Shown in pieces: positions 18,987 through 27,388 of a DNA stretch of 64,000 nucleotides. The notes beneath the pieces were generated by a model, which worked only from the letters and a program-made list of their open reading frames with translations, had not been told where the DNA came from and did no database searches. How positions within the stretch are numbered: position 1 is the stretch's first letter; every line of letters starts with the position of its first letter. The DNA is from Lysobacter sp. FW306-1B-D06B (GTDB lineage: Bacteria; Pseudomonadota; Gammaproteobacteria; Xanthomonadales; Xanthomonadaceae), in the NCBI RefSeq assembly GCF_038446665.1, contig NZ_CP151802.1, positions 1,612,001 through 1,676,000 of the forward strand, written 5' to 3'. The position numbers were made by a program, and so were the translations under genes.

Positions 18987-20708
18987 GTGAACGCAGTCGC
19001 CCACGACATCGCCATGGCCTCCGCCGCCGAGGAACGCATCGTCGATGCGCTGCTCGCCAGAGGACGCCTCAAGGACGCCGACCTCGTCCGCGCGCGCCGC
19101 CTGCAGGACGAGACGGGCGGCAGCCTGCTCGCATTGCTGGCGCGACTGGGCCTGGTGTCCGAGCGCGACCACGCCGAAACCTGCGCCGAGGTCCTTGGCC
19201 TGCCGCTGGTCAGCGTGAAGGACGCGCCGGAGCTGCCACCGGAAGGCGTCACGCTGTCCATGCGCTTCATGAAGCAGTTCGCCGTCTGTCCGGTCGGCGA
19301 GAGCGACAGCGCGGTCGACGTGCTCATGGCCGATCCGCAGGACCTCTACACGCTCGATGCCCTGCGCCTGGCCACCGGCCGCGACATCCGCCCGGCGGTG
19401 GCGCTGCGTTCGGAAATCGGTGACCTCGTCGAACGCTGGTACGGCCAGGGCCGCAGCGCGATGGGTGCCATCGTGGAAACGGCCGAAGGCGAGGGCGCCG
19501 GGGGCGACCTCGACGACGTGGAGCACCTGCGCGACCTCGCGTCCGAAGCGCCGGTGATCCGACTGGTGAACCTGATCATCCAGCGTGCCGTCGAGCTGCG
19601 CGCCTCCGACATCCACATCGAGCCGTTCGAGAATCGTCTGAAGGTGCGCTACCGCATCGACGGCGTGCTCAGCGAAGGCGAAAGCCCGCCGGCCAATCTC
19701 ACCGCCGCCGTGATCAGCCGCATCAAGATCATGGCCAAGCTCAACATCGCCGAACGCCGCCTGCCGCAGGACGGCCGCATCATGCTGCGCGTGCAGGGCA
19801 AGGAACTGGACTTGCGCGTAAGCACCGTGCCGACCGCGCACGGCGAAAGCGTGGTGATGCGTTTGCTGGATCGCGAAACCGTCGTCTTCGATTTCAAGCG
19901 GCTGGGCTTCACCGACGCGTTCCTGCCGCAGTTCCAGAAAGTGCTGGACCAGCCGCACGGAATCCTGCTCGTCACCGGCCCGACCGGCTCGGGCAAGACG
20001 ACCACGCTATACACCGCGCTGAGCAAGCTCAACACGCCGGACGTCAAGATCATCACCGTTGAAGATCCGGTGGAATACCAGATCGAAGGCATCAACCAGA
20101 TACAGGCGAAACCGCAGATCGGGCTGGATTTCTCCCATGCGCTGCGCAGCATCGTGCGACAGGACCCCGACATCATCATGATCGGCGAAATGCGCGACCT
20201 GGAGACGTGCCGCATCGCGATCCAGTCCGCGCTGACCGGCCACCTGGTGCTGTCGACGCTGCACACCAACAACGCCGCCGGCGGTATCACGCGCCTGCTC
20301 GACATGGGCGTGGAGGATTACCTGCTCACCTCCACCGTCAACGGCATCCTCGCCCAGCGTCTGGTGCGCAGGCTGGAGCCGACGCATGCGCGGCGTTATC
20401 CGGCCTCGCCGGAAGAGATCGAGAAGTTCAACCTGCGCCGCTACCAGCCCGAAGGCGAGATCTTCCTGTACCACCCGATGCCGTCGCCGCTGTCGACGAC
20501 CGGCTATCACGGTCGCACGACGATCATGGAATTCCTGGTGATGAACGACGAGCTGCGCCGCGCGGTGATGCGTCATGCGGGCATGGGCGAGATCGAGCAG
20601 ATCGCGCGCCAGCACGGCATGCGCACGATGTACGAGGACGGCATCGCCAAGGCGCTGCGCGGGGAGACGACGATCGAGGAGGTTTTGCGCGTTACGGAGG
20701 ATGCGTGA
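18987..20708 (+). CDS. gspE: Type II secretion ATPase GspE (XpsE type)
   Basis: GspE is the cytoplasmic ATPase that drives the type II pseudopilus. The 573-residue protein has the N1E-like domain, then the RecA-type core with Walker A GPTGSGKTT (about 331-339), the Asp box ASDIHIEP, Walker B region DPDIIMIGEMRD (about 393-404) and the His box GHLVLSTLHTNNAA. The tetracysteine zinc motif present in many GspE proteins is absent: between LVRRLEPTHARRY and TTGYHGR there is no Cys. The GTG at 18987 is chosen because GGAGA precedes it. It is first gene of the secretion operon, but separated from gspF by a 574-bp insertion. Confidence 0.95.
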   Translation: MNAVAHDIAMASAAEERIVDALLARGRLKDADLVRARRLQDETGGSLLALLARLGLVSERDHAETCAEVLGLPLVSVKDAPELPPEGVTLSMRFMKQFAVCPVGESDSAVDVLMADPQDLYTLDALRLATGRDIRPAVALRSEIGDLVERWYGQGRSAMGAIVETAEGEGAGGDLDDVEHLRDLASEAPVIRLVNLIIQRAVELRASDIHIEPFENRLKVRYRIDGVLSEGESPPANLTAAVISRIKIMAKLNIAERRLPQDGRIMLRVQGKELDLRVSTVPTAHGESVVMRLLDRETVVFDFKRLGFTDAFLPQFQKVLDQPHGILLVTGPTGSGKTTTLYTALSKLNTPDVKIITVEDPVEYQIEGINQIQAKPQIGLDFSHALRSIVRQDPDIIMIGEMRDLETCRIAIQSALTGHLVLSTLHTNNAAGGITRLLDMGVEDYLLTSTVNGILAQRLVRRLEPTHARRYPASPEEIEKFNLRRYQPEGEIFLYHPMPSPLSTTGYHGRTTIMEFLVMNDELRRAVMRHAGMGEIEQIARQHGMRTMYEDGIAKALRGETTIEEVLRVTEDA

Positions 20709-20746
20709 GCGTACTGATGTTGGCGGGAGCGTAGTCATCCCCTCAC

Positions 20747-20773
20747 GTCATTCCCGCGGGAGCGGGAATTCAG
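20747..20773. repeat. REP palindrome, left end of GIY-YIG cassette
   Basis: GTC prefix, ATTCCCGC (20750-20757), loop GGGA, GCGGGAAT (20762-20769), suffix TCAG. It is in the opposite orientation to the copy at 21154-21180, so the two form terminal inverted repeats around the GIY-YIG gene. Confidence 0.85.
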
Positions 20774-20796
20774 CGACTTATCTTTCACGGACGAGA

Positions 20797-21138
20797 ATGG
20801 AAAGGCAGCCTTGCGTTTATCTCCTGGCGAGTGGTCGAAACGGCACCTTGTACCTGGGCGTGACGAGCGATCCAGTCAAGCGCATCTGGCAGCACCGCGA
20901 GCATGTAGTCGAGGGGTTCAGTGATCGGTATGAAGTGACTCGTCTGGTCTGGTACGAAGCGCACGAGACGATGGAGTCGGCAATCACACGCGAGAAGCAG
21001 ATCAAGAAGTGGCGGCGGCAATGGAAGATCGAGCTTGTCGAGGCGGGCAATCCCTATTGGCGTGACTTGTGGCCGGAGATGACAGGCGCGCAATCGCCTA
21101 TTCGTCATCCTCGCCAAAGCGGCGATCAAGCGACCTGA
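20797..21138 (+). CDS. GIY-YIG nuclease-family protein
   Basis: A 113-residue single-domain protein of the GIY-YIG superfamily (UvrC N-terminal/YhbQ-like). The two defining strands are VYLL and LYLGVTSDPVKRI, in the spaced pattern GIY-x10-YIG. The conserved Arg is in the following helix (KRIWQHR), and a Glu in SAITREKQIKKW is a candidate metal ligand. The C-terminus (NPYWRDLWPEM) matches common stand-alone members. These are putative DNA endonucleases of unclear role. The gene sits between gspE and gspF, where neighbouring secretion genes otherwise overlap, and is bounded by inverted REP palindromes, so it looks inserted. Confidence 0.88.
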   Translation: MERQPCVYLLASGRNGTLYLGVTSDPVKRIWQHREHVVEGFSDRYEVTRLVWYEAHETMESAITREKQIKKWRRQWKIELVEAGNPYWRDLWPEMTGAQSPIRHPRQSGDQAT

Positions 21139-21153
21139 GGCGCAAGGAAGTCA

Positions 21154-21180
21154 CTGGATTCCCGCTTTCGCGGGAATGAC
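21154..21180. repeat. REP palindrome, right end of GIY-YIG cassette
   Basis: CTGG prefix, ATTCCCGC (21158-21165), loop TTTC, GCGGGAAT (21170-21177), suffix GAC. Its reverse complement is the standard orientation seen at 20747. Confidence 0.85.
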
Positions 21181-21201
21181 GTGCAACACAGATGCGCTCT
21201 A

Positions 21202-21274
21202 CCCGAATCCCGAATCCCGAATCCCGAATCCCGAATCCCGAATCCCGAATCCCGAATCCCGAATCCCGAATCCC
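21202..21274. repeat. Heptamer microsatellite before gspF
   Basis: About 10.4 uninterrupted head-to-tail copies of CCCGAAT. The array ends 8 bases before the gspF ATG, so it replaces the usual ribosome-site region. Pure arrays like this can change copy number by slippage. Confidence 0.95.
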
Positions 21275-21282
21275 GGCCGACA

Positions 21283-22500
21283 ATGCCCCTCTACCACTAC
21301 AAGGCGCTCAACCCGCGCGGCGAACTGCTCGACGGCCAGATGGAAGCCGGCACGAGCGCCGAAGTCGTCGCGCGATTGCAGGAGCAGGGGCATCTGCCGG
21401 TGGAGGCGAAACTCGCCAGCGAGGCGTCGGGTGCTTCGACGTGGCGCACGCTGTTCAAGCCCAGGCCCTTTGCGGGCGCACGCCTGGTGCAGTTCACCCA
21501 GCAGCTGGCGACATTGCTCGGCGCGGGCCAGCCGCTCGATCGCGCGCTGACGATCCTGCTCGAGTTGCCCGAAGACGAGGCCGCACGCCGCACCATCGGC
21601 GACGTGCGCGATGCCGTGCGCGGCGGCAGTTCGCTGTCTGCGGCGCTGGAACGCCAGCACGGCACGTTCTCGCGCCTGTACGTGAACATGGTGCGCGCGG
21701 GTGAAGCCGGCGGCAGCCTGCAGGAAACCCTCGCGCGCCTGGCCGATTACCTGGAACGCACGCGCGCCCTGCAAGGCAGGGTCGTCAACGCGCTGATCTA
21801 TCCGGCGATCCTGCTGGTGATGGTTGGCGGCAGCCTGCTGTTCCTGTTCGGTTACGTGGTCCCGCAGTTCGGCGCGATGTACGAAAGCCTCGACGCCGAG
21901 CTGCCGCTGTTCACCCGCATCGTGCTCGGCATCGGCCTGTTCGTGCGCGACTGGTGGATCGTGCTGCTGGCATTGCCCGCGCTGGCGCTGTGGTGGTTTG
22001 ACCGCAAGCGCCGCGATCCGGTATTCCGCGAAGCCTTCGATGCGTGGCTGTTGCAGCGACGCTTCGTCGGCGGCCTGGTGGCCAAGGCCGAGACCGCGCG
22101 CCTGGCGCGCACGCTCGGAACCTTGGTGCGCAACGGCGTGCCGCTGATCACCGCGCTGGGCATCGGCCGCAACGTGCTGGGCAACCGCGTGCTGGCGGCG
22201 GACGTGGAAGCGGCGGCGCAGGAAGTGAAGAACGGTATCGCGCTGTCCACCGCGCTCGGACGCGGCAAGCGCTTCCCTCGCCTGGCACTGCAGATGATCC
22301 AGGTGGGCGAGGAGTCCGGTGCGCTGGACGCGATGCTGGTGAAGACGGCCGAGACGTTCGAGCAGGAAACCTCGCTCGCGCTCGACCGCATGTTGGCGGC
22401 GCTAGTGCCGGTGGTGACGATCGTGCTGGCCGCGGTCGTCGGCATCGTCGTCATGGCCGTGCTGATGCCGCTGTATGGACTGACCAATGCGATAGGGTGA
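21283..22500 (+). CDS. gspF: Type II secretion inner-membrane platform protein GspF
   Basis: GspF is the polytopic platform protein that links the ATPase to the pseudopilus. The 405-residue protein starts MPLYHYKALNPRGE, the usual family start, and has two T2SS-F domains: LVQFTQQLATLLGAGQPLDRAL and ETARLARTLGTLVRNGVPLITAL, each followed by GEAGGSL or GEESGAL-type motifs and membrane helices. The upstream in-frame ATG at 21181 is rejected because it would translate the heptamer array. No Shine-Dalgarno sequence is visible before 21283. Confidence 0.95.
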   Translation: MPLYHYKALNPRGELLDGQMEAGTSAEVVARLQEQGHLPVEAKLASEASGASTWRTLFKPRPFAGARLVQFTQQLATLLGAGQPLDRALTILLELPEDEAARRTIGDVRDAVRGGSSLSAALERQHGTFSRLYVNMVRAGEAGGSLQETLARLADYLERTRALQGRVVNALIYPAILLVMVGGSLLFLFGYVVPQFGAMYESLDAELPLFTRIVLGIGLFVRDWWIVLLALPALALWWFDRKRRDPVFREAFDAWLLQRRFVGGLVAKAETARLARTLGTLVRNGVPLITALGIGRNVLGNRVLAADVEAAAQEVKNGIALSTALGRGKRFPRLALQMIQVGEESGALDAMLVKTAETFEQETSLALDRMLAALVPVVTIVLAAVVGIVVMAVLMPLYGLTNAIG

Positions 22501-22633
22501 TCGCGCTCACGCGGCAAGCGTTCTGCGCAGTCATGGAACTGAACGCCGTCCCGCGCAGTCACCCTGATACCCCTGCTTTGCGATCATCATTCGACCCACG
22601 TTCACCCCGGACGCCTTTCGACAAGGAACCCAC

Positions 22634-23068
22634 ATGCGCAATCGCCGCTCTTTGACCCGTTCGCCGTCGTCCGCCCGCCAGCGCGGCATGAGCCTGATCG
22701 AGATCATCATCGTGATCGTGCTGATCGGTGCGGTGCTGGCCTTCGTCGGCAGCCGCGTGCTCGGTGGCAAGGACCGTGGCGACTACAACATCGCCAAGGC
22801 GCAGGTGCAGACGATGGCGGGCAAAATCGAGTCGTTCCAGATGGACACCGGGCGCCTGCCGACCGCGCTGGATGAACTGGTCACCCAGCCCAGCGACGTC
22901 AACGGCTGGCTGGGTCCGTATGCCAAGCCGGCGGAATTGAAGGATCCGTGGGGCCACGCGCTGGAGTACCGCGCGCCGGGCGAGAGCGGACCGTTCGACC
23001 TGGTCAGCCTGGGCAAGGACGGCAAGCCCGGCGGCACCAGCGTCGACGGCGACATCAAGTACGAGTAA
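22634..23068 (+). CDS. gspG: Major pseudopilin GspG
   Basis: GspG forms the body of the type II secretion pseudopilus. The prepilin leader ends in QRG and is cut before MSLIEIIIVIVLIGAV, with the essential Glu at +5. The C-terminal domain has the GspG pattern LPTALDELV, GWLGPYAKP, LKDPWGHALEYR and a DGKPGGTSVDGDI calcium-site loop. The protein has 144 residues. AAGGAA lies 7 bases upstream of the ATG. A 133-bp gap after gspF holds nothing I can name. Confidence 0.96.
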   Translation: MRNRRSLTRSPSSARQRGMSLIEIIIVIVLIGAVLAFVGSRVLGGKDRGDYNIAKAQVQTMAGKIESFQMDTGRLPTALDELVTQPSDVNGWLGPYAKPAELKDPWGHALEYRAPGESGPFDLVSLGKDGKPGGTSVDGDIKYE

Positions 23069-23092
23069 GCCAGACAGGTCCGGGGTCTTCCC

Positions 23093-23548
23093 ATGCATCG
23101 TCGGGCACGCGGCGTTTCCCTGCTGGAGATGCTGCTGGTGATCGCGCTGATCGCCGCGATCAGCGTGCTCGCCCTGTCGGCAATGAGCGGCGGACGCGAA
23201 GGCCTGCAACTGCGCTCGCAAGCCAAGACGGTGGCGGCGGCGTTGCGCTTCACACGCACGCACGCCATCGCCACCGGACAGCCGCAGCGGTTCACGCTGG
23301 ATCCGGCCAAACACGCGTGGACCGCGCCGATGGGCCGCAGCGGCGACATTCCGCCAAACCTGCGCATCACCTTCACCGGCGCGCGCGAAGTCCAGCCCAG
23401 GCGCAGCGAAGGCGCGATCGTGTTCTTTCCCGACGGCGCCAGCACCGGCGGTCGCGTGCAACTGGGTGCGCGCAAGGCGGCATGGAACATCGACGTCGCC
23501 TGGCTGACCGGTGAAGTGAAGCTCAAGCGCGCGCAGGTGTCGCAATGA
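23093..23548 (+). CDS. gspH: Minor pseudopilin GspH
   Basis: A minor pseudopilin of the secretion system. The prepilin site is ARG-VSLLEMLLVIALIAAI with Glu at +5. The rest has the GspH-type pattern LRSQAKTVAAALRFTRTHAIATGQPQRF and a C-terminal IVFFPDGASTGGRV stretch, which is shared with FimT/GspH proteins. The protein has 151 residues. It overlaps gspI by 4 bases. Confidence 0.93.
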   Translation: MHRRARGVSLLEMLLVIALIAAISVLALSAMSGGREGLQLRSQAKTVAAALRFTRTHAIATGQPQRFTLDPAKHAWTAPMGRSGDIPPNLRITFTGAREVQPRRSEGAIVFFPDGASTGGRVQLGARKAAWNIDVAWLTGEVKLKRAQVSQ

Positions 23549-23967
23549 GACGCGCCCAACGCGGTTACACGTTGCTGGAAGTGATCGTCGCCTTCGCCCT
23601 GCTGGCGATGGCGCTGACGTTGTTGCTGGGCATTCTCTCGGGCGCGGCGCGGCAGGTGCGCGTGTCGAGCGATGCAGGACGCGCGGCGTTGTATGCGCAG
23701 TCGCTGATGGACCAGGTCGGCGTGGGCGAACGCATCGCCGCCGGCCAGCGCGACGGCGAATTCGAGCAAGGCCGCTACCGCTGGCAGTTGCGTGTGTCGC
23801 CCTGGCGCGATGCCGCCGTGGCCGCGAGTAACCAACCGATGGCGATGGCCGCGCCGGAACTGTTCGAGATCACCCTGGCGATGCAGTGGGGAGACGGCCC
23901 GAACCAGCGCCTGCAACTGCGCACGCTGCGCATCGCCGCGGCCGGCAGCGGGGGCTCGCTGCCATGA
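23545..23967 (+). CDS. gspI: Minor pseudopilin GspI
   Basis: A minor pseudopilin that, with GspJ and GspK, forms the tip complex. The leader is short, with processing at QRG-YTLLEVIVAFALLAMAL and Glu at +5. The globular part (YRWQLRVSPW) suits GspI. The protein has 140 residues. It is joined to gspH and gspJ by 4-base overlaps, so translation is probably coupled. Confidence 0.9.
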   Translation: MRRAQRGYTLLEVIVAFALLAMALTLLLGILSGAARQVRVSSDAGRAALYAQSLMDQVGVGERIAAGQRDGEFEQGRYRWQLRVSPWRDAAVAASNQPMAMAAPELFEITLAMQWGDGPNQRLQLRTLRIAAAGSGGSLP

Positions 23968-24611
23968 GGCGCGCGCACGGCTTCACGCTCATCGAGGTGC
24001 TGATCGCGATGGTGCTGCTCGTGGCCGGTCTGGCGCTGGCGTTCGCCACGCTCGGCGCCGCCACGCGAACCGCGACGCGGGGCGAGGCGATGGCCGATCG
24101 CAGCGAGCGCATGCGCGCGGTCGAAGGTTTCCTGCGCACGCGCATCACCGGCTCGCGTCCGGTCGGTTTCGATTTCGACCAATCGCGCGCGGTGGCGGTG
24201 CGCTTCATCGGCGAGCCCGAGCGCATGCGTTTCGTCGCCGATCTGCCGGACTACCTCGGCCGCGGCGGCCCGTATCTGCACGACTTCACCGTCGAGGACG
24301 ACGGCGACGGAGTCCGCATGACGCTGGCGTTGAACATGGTGCTGGCCGGCAAGACCGTGGAGGAACGCGACGCACGACCGCCGGAAGTGCTGGTCGATGG
24401 ACTGCGTGAAGCGCGCTTCCGCTACCGCGCGCTGGACGAGGAAGGACGCCTGGGCGAGTGGCTCGACAAGTGGGAGGCAAGCGAACAACTGCCGCTGCTG
24501 GTCGAGGTCAGGATGATCGATCGCAACGGCGCCGCCTGGCCGCCGGTGGTGGTCGCGTTGCCGCTGGCGCCGGCCTTCAGCAGTTTCGCCGCGCCGGTGC
24601 AGACGCAATGA
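23964..24611 (+). CDS. gspJ: Minor pseudopilin GspJ
   Basis: A minor pseudopilin of the tip complex. The processing site is AHG-FTLIEVLIAMVLLVAGL with Glu at +5. The family pattern continues with RVEGF-like MRAVEGFLRTRITGSRPV, VRFIGEPERMRFVADLP and an extended C-terminal domain. The protein has 215 residues. The ATG at 23964 overlaps the gspI stop; a longer frame from 23886 lies inside gspI and is rejected. Confidence 0.9.
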   Translation: MRRAHGFTLIEVLIAMVLLVAGLALAFATLGAATRTATRGEAMADRSERMRAVEGFLRTRITGSRPVGFDFDQSRAVAVRFIGEPERMRFVADLPDYLGRGGPYLHDFTVEDDGDGVRMTLALNMVLAGKTVEERDARPPEVLVDGLREARFRYRALDEEGRLGEWLDKWEASEQLPLLVEVRMIDRNGAAWPPVVVALPLAPAFSSFAAPVQTQ

Positions 24612-25513
24612 GTCGCGCGCGTACCCTGGTTCCCGTGCGTGGCGCCGCGTCGCGCGGTGCGGCGCTCATCCTGGTGCTGTGGCTGATCGTGCTGCTGACG
24701 GCGCTGATCGGCGGCTTCGCCCTCGCCGCGCGCGTGGAGGCCTTGCAGGGGCGCGTGCTGGTGCGCGGGCTGGTCGCGTCCAACGCCTCGCGCGCCGGGC
24801 TCGAATACGCGCTGACCCGCATTCCGCTCACCGATCCGCGCCTGCAATGGAAGCCCGACGGACGCCCCTACCGCTGGCGTTTCGGCGATGCGCAGGTGGA
24901 AGTGAAGATCGTCGACGAGAACGGCAAGGTCGATCTCAACCAGGCCGGGCATCCCCTGCTGTCGGCGCTGGTCCGCAAGGCCGGAGCCGAGCCGCAGCAG
25001 GCCGAGCGAATCGCTGCGGCGATCATCGACTGGCGCGACTCCGATCCGCTCACCCAGCCCGCAGGTGGCGCCGAGGACGGCGATTACGAAGCCGCCGGCC
25101 GGCCCTACGGGGCCAAGGATGCCGACTTCGAGAGCGTGGCCGAACTCCAGCAGGTGCTGGGCATGACGCCGGCGCTGTACGCGAAGCTGGAGCCGGACCT
25201 CACCGTCTTCAGTGGCCGTGCCCAGCCCGACCCGGCGTATGCCTCGGCGGAGGTGCTCGACGCGATGGGGATGAACGGCACCGACCTGGTTGCCCAGCGG
25301 CGAGGGCCGGGCGGTGGCCTTCCCGTGGACGGAGCCCTGCCAGGTGCGAACATGGTCGGCGCCGGCAGCGGCACCTATAGTATCGACAGCCGCGCACGGC
25401 TTCCGGATGGTCGGCAGTCGCTGCTGCGAGCGGTGGTTCGCACGGGCGGAGGGGGCCTGCCTGGCATGGCGTATGTGCCGTTGCGCTGGGAGGAGGGAGC
25501 ATCACCGCGATGA
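24608..25513 (+). CDS. gspK: Minor pseudopilin GspK
   Basis: GspK caps the pseudopilus tip. The 301-residue protein has a processing site at SRG-AALILVLWLIVLLTAL. Residue +5 is L, as expected because GspK lacks the Glu of other pseudopilins. The large domain has the GspK features VDLNQAG (helix-hairpin-helix-like), IIDWRDSDPLTQPAGGAEDGDY and a second ESVAELQQVLGM motif. It overlaps gspJ and gspL by 4 bases each. Confidence 0.93.
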   Translation: MSRARTLVPVRGAASRGAALILVLWLIVLLTALIGGFALAARVEALQGRVLVRGLVASNASRAGLEYALTRIPLTDPRLQWKPDGRPYRWRFGDAQVEVKIVDENGKVDLNQAGHPLLSALVRKAGAEPQQAERIAAAIIDWRDSDPLTQPAGGAEDGDYEAAGRPYGAKDADFESVAELQQVLGMTPALYAKLEPDLTVFSGRAQPDPAYASAEVLDAMGMNGTDLVAQRRGPGGGLPVDGALPGANMVGAGSGTYSIDSRARLPDGRQSLLRAVVRTGGGGLPGMAYVPLRWEEGASPR

Positions 25514-26733
25514 ACGCAAGGAGCGAAAGCCGGCCTGGAAACCGGCCTGCCGCCGACTGGGCGCAGGACACGCTGCGCCGCCTCGGCGCGCGGCTGGCGC
25601 CCGGCGCGGGCGGGTTCGTCCACTGGTGGGCGCACAACCTCGCCGCATGGCTGCCGGCGCGGGTGCGGCGCGTGCTCGGCTTCGACCGGGGCCGCCTGCT
25701 GCTGCAACTGCAAGGCGATGGCGTGCAGCTTCGCCTGCAACAAGGCGGCGACCTGCGCGACCTGGGCACCGTGCCGCAACTGGGCCTGCCCGACGACAAC
25801 GCCATCGTCGCCCCGGTCGATCCGCTGGCGACCCTGCTGCCCGCGCGCCTGACCGACCTGCCGCGCTGGCTGCTCCTGCCGGCCGCGACCGGCCTGCGCC
25901 GTCGCCTGTCGTTGCCCGCCGCCGCGGGCGAGCGACTGCGCGACGTGGTGGGCTTCGAGATCGACCGGCAGACGCCCTTCACCGTCGAGACCGTCGCCTA
26001 CGACGCACGCGTGCTGGCACGCCGCGATGGCGATGGCCTGATCGACGCCGAACTGGTGGTCGTGCCGCGCCAGCGCCTGGACGCGCCACTGGCCGCGCTC
26101 GGCCCGCTCGCGCGCTCGCTGGCGGGCGTGGACCTGTGCGCCGAGAACGGCACGCCGCTGGGCGTCAACCTGCTCGATCCCGCGCAGCGCCGCCGCCATG
26201 GCGACGCGTTCCGCTTCTGGAATCTCGCACTCGCCGCGGTGGCGGTGGTCGCCGCTGCGGCGACGATGTGGCAGTTGCTGGAGAACCGCCGTGCCGCCGC
26301 GGACGAACTCCAGCAGCGCATCGCCAGCCAGGCCGCCGCCGCACGCAGCGCCGCCGCGCAGCGGCAGGCATTGATCGACCTGATCGAAGGCCAGGCCTTC
26401 CTCGACCGCGAACGCGCGCAGCGTCCGACTGCGGTGGAGGTGATGGACGAACTCACCCGTCGTCTGCCCGACACCACGTACCTGGAAAAGCTGGCCATCG
26501 AGGACAACAACCTGCTGATGATCGGCCTCAGCCGCGAAGCGCCGTCGCTGATCCAGCGCCTGCAGGAATCCAAGCTGTGGCGCGCCCCTTCGCTCACCGG
26601 CGCGCTGATGCCCGATCCGGCCAGCGGCCGGGATCGCTTCACCCTGACCGCGGAGCTCGGCCCCGCCACGCCCGCCGCCGCTTCGCGCGCCCAAACCCCG
26701 CCGCCATCGACGGAGGACGCCGATGGCGGCTGA
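25510..26733 (+). CDS. gspL: Type II secretion protein GspL
   Basis: GspL is a one-pass membrane protein that couples the GspE ATPase to the platform. The 407-residue protein has an actin-fold cytoplasmic part (RGRLLLQLQGDGVQLRLQQ through GFEIDRQTPFTVE), a membrane helix (FWNLALAAVAVVAAAATMW, about 237-255), a coiled region and a ferredoxin-like periplasmic domain (AVEVMDELTRRLPDTTYLEKLAIED). This fits the PilN/GspL fold. It overlaps gspM by 11 bases. Confidence 0.9.
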   Translation: MNARSESRPGNRPAADWAQDTLRRLGARLAPGAGGFVHWWAHNLAAWLPARVRRVLGFDRGRLLLQLQGDGVQLRLQQGGDLRDLGTVPQLGLPDDNAIVAPVDPLATLLPARLTDLPRWLLLPAATGLRRRLSLPAAAGERLRDVVGFEIDRQTPFTVETVAYDARVLARRDGDGLIDAELVVVPRQRLDAPLAALGPLARSLAGVDLCAENGTPLGVNLLDPAQRRRHGDAFRFWNLALAAVAVVAAAATMWQLLENRRAAADELQQRIASQAAAARSAAAQRQALIDLIEGQAFLDRERAQRPTAVEVMDELTRRLPDTTYLEKLAIEDNNLLMIGLSREAPSLIQRLQESKLWRAPSLTGALMPDPASGRDRFTLTAELGPATPAAASRAQTPPPSTEDADGG

Positions 26734-27388
26734 TCCGATGACCCTCGCCCACGTGCCTGCCACACCCGCGCGCCGCATCGGCCGCGACCAATGGCTCGCA
26801 CTGGGCCTGTTGTTCGCGGCGCTGGCGATGGGGTACCTGGTGCTCGTGCATCCGTGGTGGACGGTGCCGATGCTGGATGCGAACGAACGCATCGCCTCCC
26901 TGCAGCAGCGCGAACTGCGCCAGCGCATGCAGTTGCAGCAGGCGCCGCAGGTGCAGCAACGGCTGACGCAGGTGCGCGCGCAGCAGGCGCGCACGCCGGG
27001 TTTCCTGCCCGAGAGCAGCGCCGAACTGGCCACGGCCAGCCTCGTGCAGCGGCTGGAGGCGGTGGTCGCGCAGGCCAGTCCGGGCAATCGCAGCTGCCAG
27101 ATCAGCAACCGTTCGCCGCTCAGCGAGCCCCGCCGCGAACGCTACGCGCGCGTGGTGGTGCAGGTGCGCATGCGCTGCGGCACGCCGGAACTGGCCAGCG
27201 TGCTCTACGCGCTGGAAAGCGGCGCACCGCGCCTGTTCGTCGGCAATCTCAACGTGCTGTCCTCGCGTGGTTACTTCCTGCCGGGCAACACCCAGCCCAC
27301 CGGCGACGGCGGCCTGGACGTGTCGTTCGATCTCTACGGCTACCTGCGACCGGCACCGACCGGCACGGAGGCGACGCGTGCGCCTTGA
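26723..27388 (+). CDS. gspM: Type II secretion protein GspM
   Basis: GspM is the small inner-membrane partner of GspL. The 221-residue protein has one membrane helix (WLALGLLFAALAMGYLVLVHPWW), a coiled coil rich in Gln and Arg (QQRELRQRMQLQQAPQVQQR), then a periplasmic ferredoxin-like domain. Two Cys (SCQIS and MRCGT) might pair, but I do not know this as a family feature. Order and length fit XpsM. Confidence 0.85.
   Translation: MAADPMTLAHVPATPARRIGRDQWLALGLLFAALAMGYLVLVHPWWTVPMLDANERIASLQQRELRQRMQLQQAPQVQQRLTQVRAQQARTPGFLPESSAELATASLVQRLEAVVAQASPGNRSCQISNRSPLSEPRRERYARVVVQVRMRCGTPELASVLYALESGAPRLFVGNLNVLSSRGYFLPGNTQPTGDGGLDVSFDLYGYLRPAPTGTEATRAP

Noticed and set aside
21202..21274. CRISPR or coding repeat (PESRIPN peptide)
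   Set aside because: A 7-bp microsatellite with no spacers; translation of it comes from an upstream false start of gspF.
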